From: an uncultured Bacteroidales bacterium
Lineage (GTDB): Bacteria; Bacteroidota; Bacteroidia; Bacteroidales; UBA932
Length of the DNA stretch: 63,737 nucleotides
Assembly (NCBI GenBank): GCA_934725015.1
Contig: CAKVAS010000016.1
Location: 1-63,737 of the forward strand
Direction: 5' to 3'
The notes below the pieces were generated by a model. The model worked only from the letters and a program-made list of their open reading frames with translations, had not been told where the DNA came from and ran no database searches. Within the stretch, counting starts at the first letter, position 1, and each line of letters starts with the position of its first letter. Positions 54,871 to 63,504 of the stretch are shown piece after piece. Both the position numbers and the translations under genes were made by a program.

Positions 54871-55794
54871 TTATTTCGTTGCGGGTTTGGCGTAGTGGGT
54901 CGGCTGGGGCCTGGATTTTTCCGGGTGGACGGCGCGGGCGGGGAGCTTGCGGACGGCCGCATAGACGAGGAAGCCGACGCCGAGAAGGATGAACGGGATG
55001 CTGAGCCACTGGCCCATGTCGAGGAGCATGTTCTGCTCGAACTCCACCTGCGGGTTCTTGATGAACTCGATGAGGAAGCGGGAGCCGAAGCAGCCGATGA
55101 GGAACCAGCCGATGAAGAAGCCCCGGTGCACCTTGTCGAGTTTCTTCTCATAGACAAGGACGAGGACGACGCCGAGGATGAGGTAGCAGAGAGCCTCGTA
55201 GAGCTGGGTCGGATGGCAGGCAAGACCTTCTGGATGCTCGGCGCTCGGGCCGTAGAGCTGAACCCACTCGTAGGAACGCGGGAAGCGGAATCCCCAGGGG
55301 AGGTCGGTCGGGCCGCCGAAAATCTCCGAGTTGAAGAGGTTTCCCAAACGGATGAGCGCCCCGGCGAAGCAGACGGTAATCGCGAGTCGGTCCATAATCC
55401 AGACAAAGTCGAAATCATTCTTGCGGCCGAACTTGTGCGCGAACCATATCATCGCGATAATCAGCGCAATGGCTCCTCCGTGACTGGCGAGACCTCCCTT
55501 CCAAGGCATGAAAATCTCCGCGAAGCCCGCCCACGAGCCGAAGTAATAGTCCGGCTGATAGAAGATGCAGTGCCCCAGACGCGCCCCGACAATCGTGGCA
55601 ATCAGCAGAGTGTAAAGCAGATAGTCGAGAAGCGGGCTGACCTGAATCCCCTCGTTCCTGAAGAAATGACGGAATATGTACCAGCCGATGATGAATCCCG
55701 AAACGAAGAGAATCGAATAGTACCGGATTGAGAGTCCGCCGATGTGGAATATTTCCGGATCGACATTCCAAGTTATCGCCAATATGTCTAACAT
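54871..55794 (-). CDS. lgt: Prolipoprotein diacylglyceryl transferase
   Basis: Transfers diacylglycerol from phosphatidylglycerol to the lipobox cysteine, the first step of lipoprotein maturation, on which at least six proteins of this window depend. 307 residues with seven hydrophobic segments; SIRYYSILFVSGF, MPWKGGLASHGGAIA with the essential histidine, GALIRLGNLFNSEI with the signature arginine, and HPTQLYEALCYL are diagnostic. The C-terminus has a basic tail rich in Pro (AVHPEKSRPQPTHYAKPATK). A -7 box and a leader hairpin precede it. Confidence 0.96.
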   Translation of the reverse strand: MLDILAITWNVDPEIFHIGGLSIRYYSILFVSGFIIGWYIFRHFFRNEGIQVSPLLDYLLYTLLIATIVGARLGHCIFYQPDYYFGSWAGFAEIFMPWKGGLASHGGAIALIIAMIWFAHKFGRKNDFDFVWIMDRLAITVCFAGALIRLGNLFNSEIFGGPTDLPWGFRFPRSYEWVQLYGPSAEHPEGLACHPTQLYEALCYLILGVVLVLVYEKKLDKVHRGFFIGWFLIGCFGSRFLIEFIKNPQVEFEQNMLLDMGQWLSIPFILLGVGFLVYAAVRKLPARAVHPEKSRPQPTHYAKPATK

Positions 55795-55813
55795 AACGTC
55801 CGAATAATTTAAA

Positions 55814-55851
55814 CTTTGCCCGCCCGTGTTCCGGACAGGCAGGCAAAGTTA
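55814..55851 (-). promoter_or_regulatory. lgt promoter -7 box and leader hairpin
   Basis: Minus strand TAACTTTG (55844-55851) has TTTC 20 bases upstream. The box overlaps a long hairpin: CTTTGCCTGCCTG and CGGGCGGGCAAAG (about 55814-55848), so promoter and leader share sequence. Confidence 0.5.
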
Positions 55852-55883
55852 CGACATTTTATGAAATATGCGAAACTACCCAA

Positions 55884-55947
55884 AAGTTTCAGACATAACC
55901 AAAACTTTACCGGATTTACCTAAAAGATCCTGTTATGTTTGAAACTT
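55884..55947. repeat. 16-bp inverted repeat with 32-base loop
   Basis: AAGTTTCAGACATAAC (55884-55899) pairs with GTTATGTTTGAAACTT (55932-55947) with one mismatch. It lies between lgt and the DUF4886 gene. It may end the DUF4886 transcript or be the remnant of a small mobile element. Confidence 0.6.
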
Positions 55948-55975
55948 TACAGCCGTGGGATTTTTTAAGATGCCA

Positions 55976-57040
55976 CTACAAGTTGCTCAGGTCGGTGACG
56001 GCAAGCGGGGTCTCGATGGCCTTGAGGGCGGCGGTTTGGGCTATCGGGGCGTTGGAGTCGGTGACGGGAGTGGTGTAGTTGGTGCGGGAGGCGTCGGAGG
56101 TCGGGAAGCGGTAGGTGTTGTCCGACATGGCCTTGCCGACGCAGGGACCGAGGATGGTGTCAAAGACTGTGCAGTTCGCGGCATAGCGGGTGATGCCCTT
56201 GTCGAGGTGGAAGAGGTCGCGGGAGAGATCCATGCCGTTGTCGATGTTGAGACTGGTCGTGCGGAGGTTCTCGACGGCGGTGCCCGTGGCGATGAGCCAT
56301 TTTATGCCGGTCTGCTCAAGAAGCATCTTCACGTGAGAGGTCATCGCGGCGTACATACGGCTGCGGTCGTTGTGCCACCATGTCCGGAGAAGTTCGCTGC
56401 CGGTGGCGAAGGTCTGCGACATGAGATAGACAAAGACCGGCTCCTTGCCAGGCTGCTTCGCGCGGACTTTCTCCATCAGTCCCTTCACGGCGGCTATGCC
56501 CTCAAGATGCTCGTCGAAGCCCGCCCAGGAGTACTTGCGGCCGGTATATTCCTGCATCACCACGATGTCGTAGGGCTTGCCGCTGTCCCAGAAGTCCGCA
56601 AGTGAACTGTTGCAGTTCTCGGTCTTGTAGCTCTGGTCGCCGTCCCATTTATCATAGCCCGGCTCCAGTTTGTAGCGCAGGCATACCTTGGGATTGTCGA
56701 AGTTCTCGTTGTAGCCCACGAGGGTGTAGCCGCCGTGGAATGCGCGCTCCATCGAGAAATTCGTTATGCCGGCGGCGTTCAGGATACCGGGAAGATGCTC
56801 GGTGGCATCGAGGGTGAAACTGTTGCCGATGAAGAGCACGCGAATTGTCTCCTGCCCCGCCGGAAGAGCCGGCTTCTCGTCTTTCTTGCCGTCATCCCCG
56901 TTCTCATCCTTGCCCGGCTCGGACGGTTTCTCTGTGTTTCCTCCGCCTGAGGGATAATGTGAGGTCTCCGGAGCCTTCGCGCATGAATATAATGCGGTAA
57001 GCATCAGCACCATAGCCAATGCAAGTGTATTTCTTTTCAT
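55976..57040 (-). CDS. DUF4886 SGNH-hydrolase-like lipoprotein
   Basis: 354 residues. MKRNTLALAMVLMLTALYSC gives a lipobox cysteine at 20, followed by a Pro/Gly/Asp linker. The domain starts VLFIGNSFTLDATEHLPGIL, where the GNS serine is the nucleophile position of SGNH hydrolases; DIVVMQEYTGR and the C-terminal DLFHLDKGITRYAANC supply the D..H block. Such enzymes remove acyl groups from glycans; the substrate here is unknown. It follows the first propeller gene by 24 bp and is the last gene of the block. Confidence 0.82.
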   Translation of the reverse strand: MKRNTLALAMVLMLTALYSCAKAPETSHYPSGGGNTEKPSEPGKDENGDDGKKDEKPALPAGQETIRVLFIGNSFTLDATEHLPGILNAAGITNFSMERAFHGGYTLVGYNENFDNPKVCLRYKLEPGYDKWDGDQSYKTENCNSSLADFWDSGKPYDIVVMQEYTGRKYSWAGFDEHLEGIAAVKGLMEKVRAKQPGKEPVFVYLMSQTFATGSELLRTWWHNDRSRMYAAMTSHVKMLLEQTGIKWLIATGTAVENLRTTSLNIDNGMDLSRDLFHLDKGITRYAANCTVFDTILGPCVGKAMSDNTYRFPTSDASRTNYTTPVTDSNAPIAQTAALKAIETPLAVTDLSNL

Positions 57041-57064
57041 ATAATTATAGACCCAAAAGATGAT

Positions 57065-58939
57065 TTAAAGCCCTGATACCGTGATCCAGGTCTGCGGATT
57101 CTTCTCACCCGTCGAGACCACCGCATCCTCGCCTCCCTCGACGTCGAAGAGGGCGAAGTTCAGCTTCAGCTTGCCGTCGATGACGTTCACCGCAGAGCGC
57201 GGGACGGCTATCTCGGCGAGCCAGCCGTTGTCGGTGTCGGACTTTGACGAGAGGGTCGCGTCGTAGCTGACCGCAGCGGAGGCTCCCCTGTCCTGCTCAA
57301 GCCAGCCTCCGGCATAGCCTCCCTGATTGCGCAGCCCGGAAAGGCCGACCTTCACGCGGTAAGACTTGGTTGTAAGGCTCTGTTGGTCTGTCGGAGCGAG
57401 GAAAACCTGCACATAGTCGTCCTTGGAGACATTCTCATCGAGACATTCGATGAGGAAATAGATGTTGTCGGCATCGGCCGAGCAGCGAAGTGTGGCCTGA
57501 GCCTGACACTTGGAGCCGACAAAGAGAGCGTCGTCGGTCACGGGCCAGTCGCCGTTGTCGCCATCAAGCTTGACGGAATGAGATGAGGCCTTGATGCTGT
57601 GGTTCAGACAGAAACTTGCCATCGCCATCTTCACATCGGATGCGTTGGCGCTGTTCCTCATGAGCCCGACGACCTCATGGCTGTTCTTCATGCACATCGC
57701 GCCCCAGCTGCCCTTCACGCCCGGAAGGGAAATGAAGGACTCACTCCAGCTGCGGGCCTCGGAGTCGCCGAGCCGCATGAGCTGATAGGGCTGCGTGTCG
57801 GTGTAGGAGATGACCGTCTCGCCGGAAGGGAACTGCTTGAGGTCCGGGCCGACTCCCCGCCAGAGGTCAAGGGCGCGCTCGGCCGGGCCGACTTTGGCGG
57901 ACTTCACGTCGAATCCGGAGCCGTTGCCCTCGTCGCCCGTGATGTAGTCCCATTTGCCGTCCTCAGGAGACCAGGCGAAGGCAATCTTGAAATGCTTGCC
58001 CGTGTCATCGTATTCGTATGCAGACTCGAACGCTCCGGCGAACCGGTTGCTGCCGTTGAGGATGATAAGCGCAGGCATCTGGTCGGTGAAGAGCCACTTG
58101 TCCTGCTTCTTGCTGTACCATGTGTGACGGATTATGCGATGCGGGTCGGCGTTCTTCACGGACGGAGTCCACGTAAGCCCGCCGTCGGTCGAGCGTACCA
58201 TTGAGGTGCCGGAATGGCTGCCGGAAATCCACGGGCGGGACTCCGAGAAGAAGCACTGGAGCTCGCCGGTGGCCAGTTCGAGAATCATCGCCTCCCAGTT
58301 CGGCCCGTGATGGACTTCGTAAGGCTGGCTCCATGTCTTGCCGCCGTCGGTGCTGCGAACCATCTCTATGCCCTGCTCATAGCGGCAGTTGTAGTTGCCG
58401 TAGGACTTGGCGTTGCGGTATGAGGCAAAGAGAAGTATGTCACCGTTCTTCTTGACGAAGCCGTTTCCGTTGGTGTACATCCTCGTATCCTCGTTTCCGA
58501 GACCGTTCGTGACCGTCCTCGACTTGAAGAGCCCGCCCTTCGCCGTCCACTCTTTCATGTCAGGGCTTGTCGCCCAATAGACATTCTTCCCGTTTCCGTA
58601 GTTGTCCGCACGGTCCTGGCAGAGGAGAATGTAGCTCCCGTCAAGAATCCTTATCATGCGCCCGTAGGTCGGCTCGGGAGTGGTCGTCACGCCAGAGCCG
58701 AGGTTTATGAACGTCCTGTAGTCCATCTTGAGCGACGAGAGTTTCCAGTCCGCCGCATGAGAGTTCAGTTCGTCCTGTCCCTGATTCAGTTCAGAAAAGG
58801 GAGTCAGTTCGAGTTGTTTGGAGACCGAGGTGTTCGTACCGCCTCCCGGAGCCGACGGATTTTTCGCCGGCTCGCAGGCCGACATCGAAAGGGCGGTGAA
58901 TGCGACCGCCAGAATTATTGACATATCTCTGTGTTTCAT
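57065..58939 (-). CDS. Asp-box beta-propeller lipoprotein with CBM9-like C-terminus
   Basis: 624 residues. Lipobox in FTALSMSAC. Residues about 70-430 form a sialidase-type propeller: YGRMIRILDGSYILL at the start, Asp boxes RSTDGGKTWSQPY and RSTDGGLTWTPSV, and LWRGVGPDLKQFPSGETVIS. The final 180 residues (VKLDGDNGDWPVTDDALFVG ... ADADNIYFLIECLDENV) are a CBM9/DOMON-like domain. The propeller is shared by GH33 sialidases and GH93 exo-arabinanases; I cannot decide and an enzyme is likely but not proven. Probably surface-exposed. Confidence 0.8.
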   Translation of the reverse strand: MKHRDMSIILAVAFTALSMSACEPAKNPSAPGGGTNTSVSKQLELTPFSELNQGQDELNSHAADWKLSSLKMDYRTFINLGSGVTTTPEPTYGRMIRILDGSYILLCQDRADNYGNGKNVYWATSPDMKEWTAKGGLFKSRTVTNGLGNEDTRMYTNGNGFVKKNGDILLFASYRNAKSYGNYNCRYEQGIEMVRSTDGGKTWSQPYEVHHGPNWEAMILELATGELQCFFSESRPWISGSHSGTSMVRSTDGGLTWTPSVKNADPHRIIRHTWYSKKQDKWLFTDQMPALIILNGSNRFAGAFESAYEYDDTGKHFKIAFAWSPEDGKWDYITGDEGNGSGFDVKSAKVGPAERALDLWRGVGPDLKQFPSGETVISYTDTQPYQLMRLGDSEARSWSESFISLPGVKGSWGAMCMKNSHEVVGLMRNSANASDVKMAMASFCLNHSIKASSHSVKLDGDNGDWPVTDDALFVGSKCQAQATLRCSADADNIYFLIECLDENVSKDDYVQVFLAPTDQQSLTTKSYRVKVGLSGLRNQGGYAGGWLEQDRGASAAVSYDATLSSKSDTDNGWLAEIAVPRSAVNVIDGKLKLNFALFDVEGGEDAVVSTGEKNPQTWITVSGL

Positions 58940-59047
58940 TTCTTTTCGCTTTTCGGGTTCATCTGTGGAATCCTCAAAAAATCCTTAGAATAATCCTCGC
59001 GCTGAAGGCAAGGCATCTTCCACATCTTCATTTCCGGCACACATCCA

Positions 59048-60856
59048 TCATTTCAGCGTGAGGCTCAGCCATTCTGACGGATAGTCCGTGTTCTCGCCCC
59101 CGACGTCCTCGATGCTCCACGCCGGTTTTTCGGAGGTCTTCGCCTTGTAGTGGTGACGCAGATGGCAGCGCAGCTTCTCTCCGCCGGACGGCTTTCCGCC
59201 TATATATTCCCAAGGAACACGGAGTTTCACGGAATATCCCAAATCCTCGTCAGCGTCGTCGTTCAATGTCCCCGCGACCTCAACCTCATTCGTAACGCCC
59301 TCACACACAGGCTTCCACGCGATGTTGTCATCTACATATACCTTATATGCCCCCCTTCCGTTCACGACGACCTTCCGCTGCGGCTGTCCCTCCCTCGCGA
59401 GAAGAATTTCCACGGCGTCGGAATTTTCGGTCGTCAGTGCCGTCAGAACCGAATCGTAAAGGTAGGAATATAAAATGAAACTGTCGTCGTCATAACCGAA
59501 ATCCGCATAGACGGACGACGGAAAACTGTGCCCGAGAAACCAGAAATCGTTGTTCTCACGGTCGAAGGAGGCGATTCCCGGCAAATCGCGGTCGCCTTTC
59601 GCAAGAGTCTTGGAGCGGTTCAGACGGCCTATCTCGGAGCGGACAAGCCCGCGGGCCTTGCCGTCCCTGCGGAACTTCACGGTGCCGGTCGCAATCACGG
59701 AGTTTTCTCCGATGCAGTCAATCGAGCCCCAGTAGCCGTCGAACGGCGAGGTGGCGTTGCGGAAATTGTCGGCATTCTTGTCGCCGACAAACACCCAGAT
59801 GCCCTGTTCGCCCTTGTAGCAGCCGTTGCTCAGGACAAGCACCTCGCCGGTGGTGAGCTTCGCGCTGTAGGGGCCGTAGCCGTAGAAGTCCTTGTTAATC
59901 TGCTTCTTGGCAGGCCATGAGGGGCCGCCGTGGGCGCGGATGGCAGCGTAGTCGCCGTGCCAGTTCGTCTCCATGTCGGTCTTGACGATGTAGGGCGACT
60001 GATCCACAACCCACTTGCCGTGCCAGACCTCGTAAGGGACGGCGATTCCGGCATTGTCGTCGAGGCACACGCCGGTCGCCATGCCGTCGTAGGTGGAGCG
60101 GTCGTCGCGGGTGCGGGAGATGGTCTCGTTGTCGTCGATGCCGCAGACATCTTTGCCCTGCCAGGTCTTTCCGCCGTCAAACGAGCGGATGATGACAACC
60201 TGAGGGGCGGACATATCGTCGATGAGTTCCTGCGATGAGGTGATGAACATCTGAATCTCGCCCGAAGGAAGCTGCAGAAGGGCCGGTTCCCAGCAGCGGC
60301 CGACATAGACAGGCTGCGCCTTGCCCCATGTGCGTCCGAAGTCGCCGGAGAACATGATTTCGATGCCGCAGTTGACATTGGTGTTCGGAAGGTCGTTATA
60401 GCCAAGCTTGTAGCGCCACTGGTAGGCGAGCATGACGCGGCCGTCCTGCAGCTCGATGAAGTCGGGATTGACATAAGTCTTGAAGTCGTCGCCGACCGTC
60501 GATGTTGCCGGATGCGTTTTCGCGAGCATCACCGCGTCGGACCATGTGCGGCCGTTGTCCTCGCTCCTGCGGGTGTAGAGGTCCCAGCCGAAATGGTCGT
60601 TCTCGAAGGACATCAGGAGAGAGCCGTCCGAGAGACGCTTGATTCTCGGATAGTAGAGGTTCTCCTCGGTGAACGGGGTTATGGCGCCGACTTCCTCGCT
60701 GCACGAGCCGACACGGGCAGACGTGTGCTCGGTGTATGTGGCTCTGTCCCACGAGATGCGGACATTGCTTTCATCCGGGGTCTCCGAGGTTCCGCAGCAG
60801 CCGAAAAGTAGCGCGGAGGAAAGCAGGAGGGGGAATATTGTTGGGGAATATCTCAT
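59048..60856 (-). CDS. Asp-box beta-propeller lipoprotein, paralogue
   Basis: 602 residues. Lipobox LFGC with a second Cys after it. The propeller opens YYPRIKRLSDGSLLMSFEND and carries three Asp boxes (RSEDNGRTWSDAV, FSGDFGRTWGKAQ, RSFDGGKTWQGKD). A CBM9-like domain follows from about 475 (LGYSVKLRVPWEYIGGKP). The design matches the next gene downstream, although identity is low, so the pair may have related but separate glycan targets. GH33- or GH93-like activity is possible. A gap of 108 bp separates it from its neighbour. Confidence 0.8.
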   Translation of the reverse strand: MRYSPTIFPLLLSSALLFGCCGTSETPDESNVRISWDRATYTEHTSARVGSCSEEVGAITPFTEENLYYPRIKRLSDGSLLMSFENDHFGWDLYTRRSEDNGRTWSDAVMLAKTHPATSTVGDDFKTYVNPDFIELQDGRVMLAYQWRYKLGYNDLPNTNVNCGIEIMFSGDFGRTWGKAQPVYVGRCWEPALLQLPSGEIQMFITSSQELIDDMSAPQVVIIRSFDGGKTWQGKDVCGIDDNETISRTRDDRSTYDGMATGVCLDDNAGIAVPYEVWHGKWVVDQSPYIVKTDMETNWHGDYAAIRAHGGPSWPAKKQINKDFYGYGPYSAKLTTGEVLVLSNGCYKGEQGIWVFVGDKNADNFRNATSPFDGYWGSIDCIGENSVIATGTVKFRRDGKARGLVRSEIGRLNRSKTLAKGDRDLPGIASFDRENNDFWFLGHSFPSSVYADFGYDDDSFILYSYLYDSVLTALTTENSDAVEILLAREGQPQRKVVVNGRGAYKVYVDDNIAWKPVCEGVTNEVEVAGTLNDDADEDLGYSVKLRVPWEYIGGKPSGGEKLRCHLRHHYKAKTSEKPAWSIEDVGGENTDYPSEWLSLTLK

Positions 60857-60895
60857 ATATATGATTGTAAATATATTGCAGATTTTATTTCTGTA

Positions 60896-61141
60896 TAAAG
60901 ATTTCTCGCTTCGCTCGAAATGACAGGAGGGAACTTGTCTTTCGACTGAGATTTTCTTCTGTCATTTCGACTGAAATATTCTTCGGTCATTTCGGCTGAA
61001 ATATTCTTCGGTCATTTCGGCTGAGATTTTTCTGTCATTTCGACTGAGATTTTCTTCTGTCATTTCGACTGAGCGAAGCGAACGGAGAAATCTTTATGCG
61101 GTTTATTTTGGTCAAAGATTTCTCGCTTCGCTCGAAATGAC
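60896..61141. repeat. Palindromic repeats with 25-bp tandem array
   Basis: An arm (AAAGATTTCTCGCTTCGCTC, 60897-60916) is followed by five partial arms GTCATTTCG(A/G)CTGA starting at 60961, 60986, 61011, 61034 and 61059 (period about 25), then the full inverted arm (CTGAGCGAAGCGAACGGAGA, about 61068-61087) and another direct arm (61114-61141). The 300-bp gap 60857-61156 contains nothing else. Confidence 0.9.
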
Positions 61142-61156
61142 AGAGAGTCTTTGCGC

Positions 61157-63484
61157 CTATTTGTTCCAATATGTAACGCCATCGACAATACGCGAACCGA
61201 ATGAGAAGAGGTTGTCGCTGAGGTTCTCCGCCGTCACGGTCACAGGGTTCTCAAGTCCCTTGTGGGCGATGCTGCCGCAGAACTTGGCGCCCGTCACGGT
61301 GAGGGTCTGAGAGGATGCACCGTTGGTGTAGCAGCCGCCGGCGGCCATTCCGCAGTATGGAATCTCCGTCTTCGGCATCGCTATTTCAGCAGAATACTGA
61401 CCGCCTGTGACGGTGCTGTTGTGACGCACATGACCGATGACTCCGCCTGCGGCGGCAAGTTTCAGAGCGTCAAGTTCAAGTGAACTGTCCTCGAACTTTG
61501 TTTCCGCCGTACAGTTCTCAATAGTGGCATGGGATGTCATTCCGGCAATGCCTCCGAGGATTACAGACTGGTTTTCATGGCCACCACGGAGGGTGCATTT
61601 GCTCGTGCAGCCTGAAATGAGCGCAGGACTGTCGGCAAAGCCGTTCACATAGCCGATGATGCCTCCCGTGACACCCATACGGGCACAGGAAGTGGCCTGT
61701 CCCTTGTCCCAACCCTGTGTGAGGAATGCGGAGCACTCGATGTCGCCGGTGTTGTGGCAGTCGCGTATCTGAAGATAGACATTATAGTTGTCAACATCGA
61801 ACGCGCCTCCAGTCTTGAGCTGATAATAGTTAGCCGCACGGCCTACGATTCCGCCGATTGCCGAGCATGAGTTAAATCCGTTGGAATCGTCCTTCCTGAC
61901 GATTTTGCCTTCATTGCGGCAGCCCTCGAACAGAGGATATGCCGTCGCCGTTCCGTTCTGGACAATGGCACAGATTCCTCCTATCGCGAACTTGTTCAGA
62001 TATGCCTTGGCTGCTCCGACCTTGTTCACGGTGATGTTTCCGCTGTTGGTGCAGTTGCGGAATGTGCCTGCGCTTATCTTGGATTCATCCTTGGCATATT
62101 CGGCGGCGTCAGCAGCAAAGCAGGCGACTCCTCCGATGTAGGTGACAATCTGAGGCTTCGTGACATTATAGGCGACATTTATGTCACCCTTCTGGACGCA
62201 GTCCTCAATGAGTCCGCCGTTCATGATGACCATTCCGCCAATCATGTAGGCCTCATTTATGTCCGTCAGGTTTATCTCTATGCCGTTTGTGATGTTCCTG
62301 ATCGTTCCCCTGTTATACTGGGCGACAGCCGCCGTGCTCGGGCCGGAAGGGTAGGCAGCCTTCTTGAGTTCACCCTCAAGCACGAGGTTCTCGACGACTC
62401 CGTCCTTCGCGATGACTGTGAAGAGCGGAACAGTTGTTTCGTGCTGGGTTATCGTGTGCCCCTGCCCGTTGAACACACCGTCCCAGGCATGAGGATTCTC
62501 GACGGCACCGACCCTCTGGAGATATGTGGCGACCTCGATGTCGGCGCCGAGCTTCACCTCGCCGTCGGAGTTCTTCCACGCGGAGTAGTCGCCATTGTCA
62601 ACAGCGGTGGCAAACGCCTTCCATCCCATCTCTGTGATGATTTCCTTGAGGTTTGCCTGAGCGAGGTCAAGTTCAGCGACCGCAGTTGTTCCGCCAGTCT
62701 TCGCTTCAACGGAGATTTCGTCGAAGGTGTATCTTGCGGCGCTGGTCTCGACAATGGCCTTGCCGGTGTAGCTGCCCGGAGCCATGACTGCGGCATAGGC
62801 TGTCTTTCCGGTTCCTACCTCGCTGACGATTTCAGGAATCACGGTCACTGTCTTTCCGCCGTCCGCAGCATTTTTAATGGCAGGCTCTTCACCGGTGATG
62901 TCATAGACGAGATTTCCGGTCAGAGCGGCGCCATTGGAAATGAAGCTGATGCTCTGAACGGTCTCGGAGGCGTGTGCTCCCGATGCGTCGCTGATGCTGA
63001 ACTCGACGAATGGGGTTATATCAGTGAATGTCACCGGGTTTTCAAGGCTCACGATTTCAGCCGGAGCCGGGAGTGTCTCCGGGCCGGCCACCGAGAGGGA
63101 CAGCTCAGGATTGCACTCACCGGCCTTGGGAACGCTCTGCTCCGCAGGGATTGTGAAGGCAATATTGTCGAGCGCCGTCACGTCAGCAGAATACGGCGCA
63201 TAGGCAAAGAGTTTGTCGCCCTCGGCGAAGGTGTTCACTTTCGTTTCATAGCGGGATGTCTCGGCGGAGAGCTTCGCCGGAACATTGTCCGTGGCTTTTT
63301 CGCCGGCGATGAAGACTCCGACCGTCTCCACGCCCGCAGGGGAGGCGAAGTTCAGGGAGATTTCGTCGGGAAGCGGCTTCGGGGCCGGCCCGTCCGGACT
63401 TTCCGGTTCATTCTTGTTGCATCCGAGCAGCGCGGCCGTCATCGCCGCCGCTGCCATTGCTCGCAGTATGTTTTTGGTTGTCAT
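61157..63484 (-). CDS. Fimbrillin-like lipoprotein with GLUG-type repeat domain
   Basis: 775 residues. Lipobox in MTAALLGC. Residues about 40-285 resemble the Bacteroidota fimbrillin/Mfa-like N-terminal domain (EGDKLFAYAPYSADVTALDN, then YAAVMAPGSYTGKAIVETSA). From about 300 a right-handed helix-like repeat region follows, with WDGVFNGQGHTITQH, GGIVGRAANYYQL, GGIIGYVNGFAD and GGIAGMTSHATIENC: short GG(I/V)xG turns spaced every 30-60 residues, each with NC/GC pairs, as in GLUG repeats. I infer a cell-surface adhesin or fibre component. It is flanked on both sides by palindromic repeat arrays. Confidence 0.78.
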   Translation of the reverse strand: MTTKNILRAMAAAAMTAALLGCNKNEPESPDGPAPKPLPDEISLNFASPAGVETVGVFIAGEKATDNVPAKLSAETSRYETKVNTFAEGDKLFAYAPYSADVTALDNIAFTIPAEQSVPKAGECNPELSLSVAGPETLPAPAEIVSLENPVTFTDITPFVEFSISDASGAHASETVQSISFISNGAALTGNLVYDITGEEPAIKNAADGGKTVTVIPEIVSEVGTGKTAYAAVMAPGSYTGKAIVETSAARYTFDEISVEAKTGGTTAVAELDLAQANLKEIITEMGWKAFATAVDNGDYSAWKNSDGEVKLGADIEVATYLQRVGAVENPHAWDGVFNGQGHTITQHETTVPLFTVIAKDGVVENLVLEGELKKAAYPSGPSTAAVAQYNRGTIRNITNGIEINLTDINEAYMIGGMVIMNGGLIEDCVQKGDINVAYNVTKPQIVTYIGGVACFAADAAEYAKDESKISAGTFRNCTNSGNITVNKVGAAKAYLNKFAIGGICAIVQNGTATAYPLFEGCRNEGKIVRKDDSNGFNSCSAIGGIVGRAANYYQLKTGGAFDVDNYNVYLQIRDCHNTGDIECSAFLTQGWDKGQATSCARMGVTGGIIGYVNGFADSPALISGCTSKCTLRGGHENQSVILGGIAGMTSHATIENCTAETKFEDSSLELDALKLAAAGGVIGHVRHNSTVTGGQYSAEIAMPKTEIPYCGMAAGGCYTNGASSQTLTVTGAKFCGSIAHKGLENPVTVTAENLSDNLFSFGSRIVDGVTYWNK

Positions 63485-63504
63485 GTTATTATATTGTTTA
63501 TATT

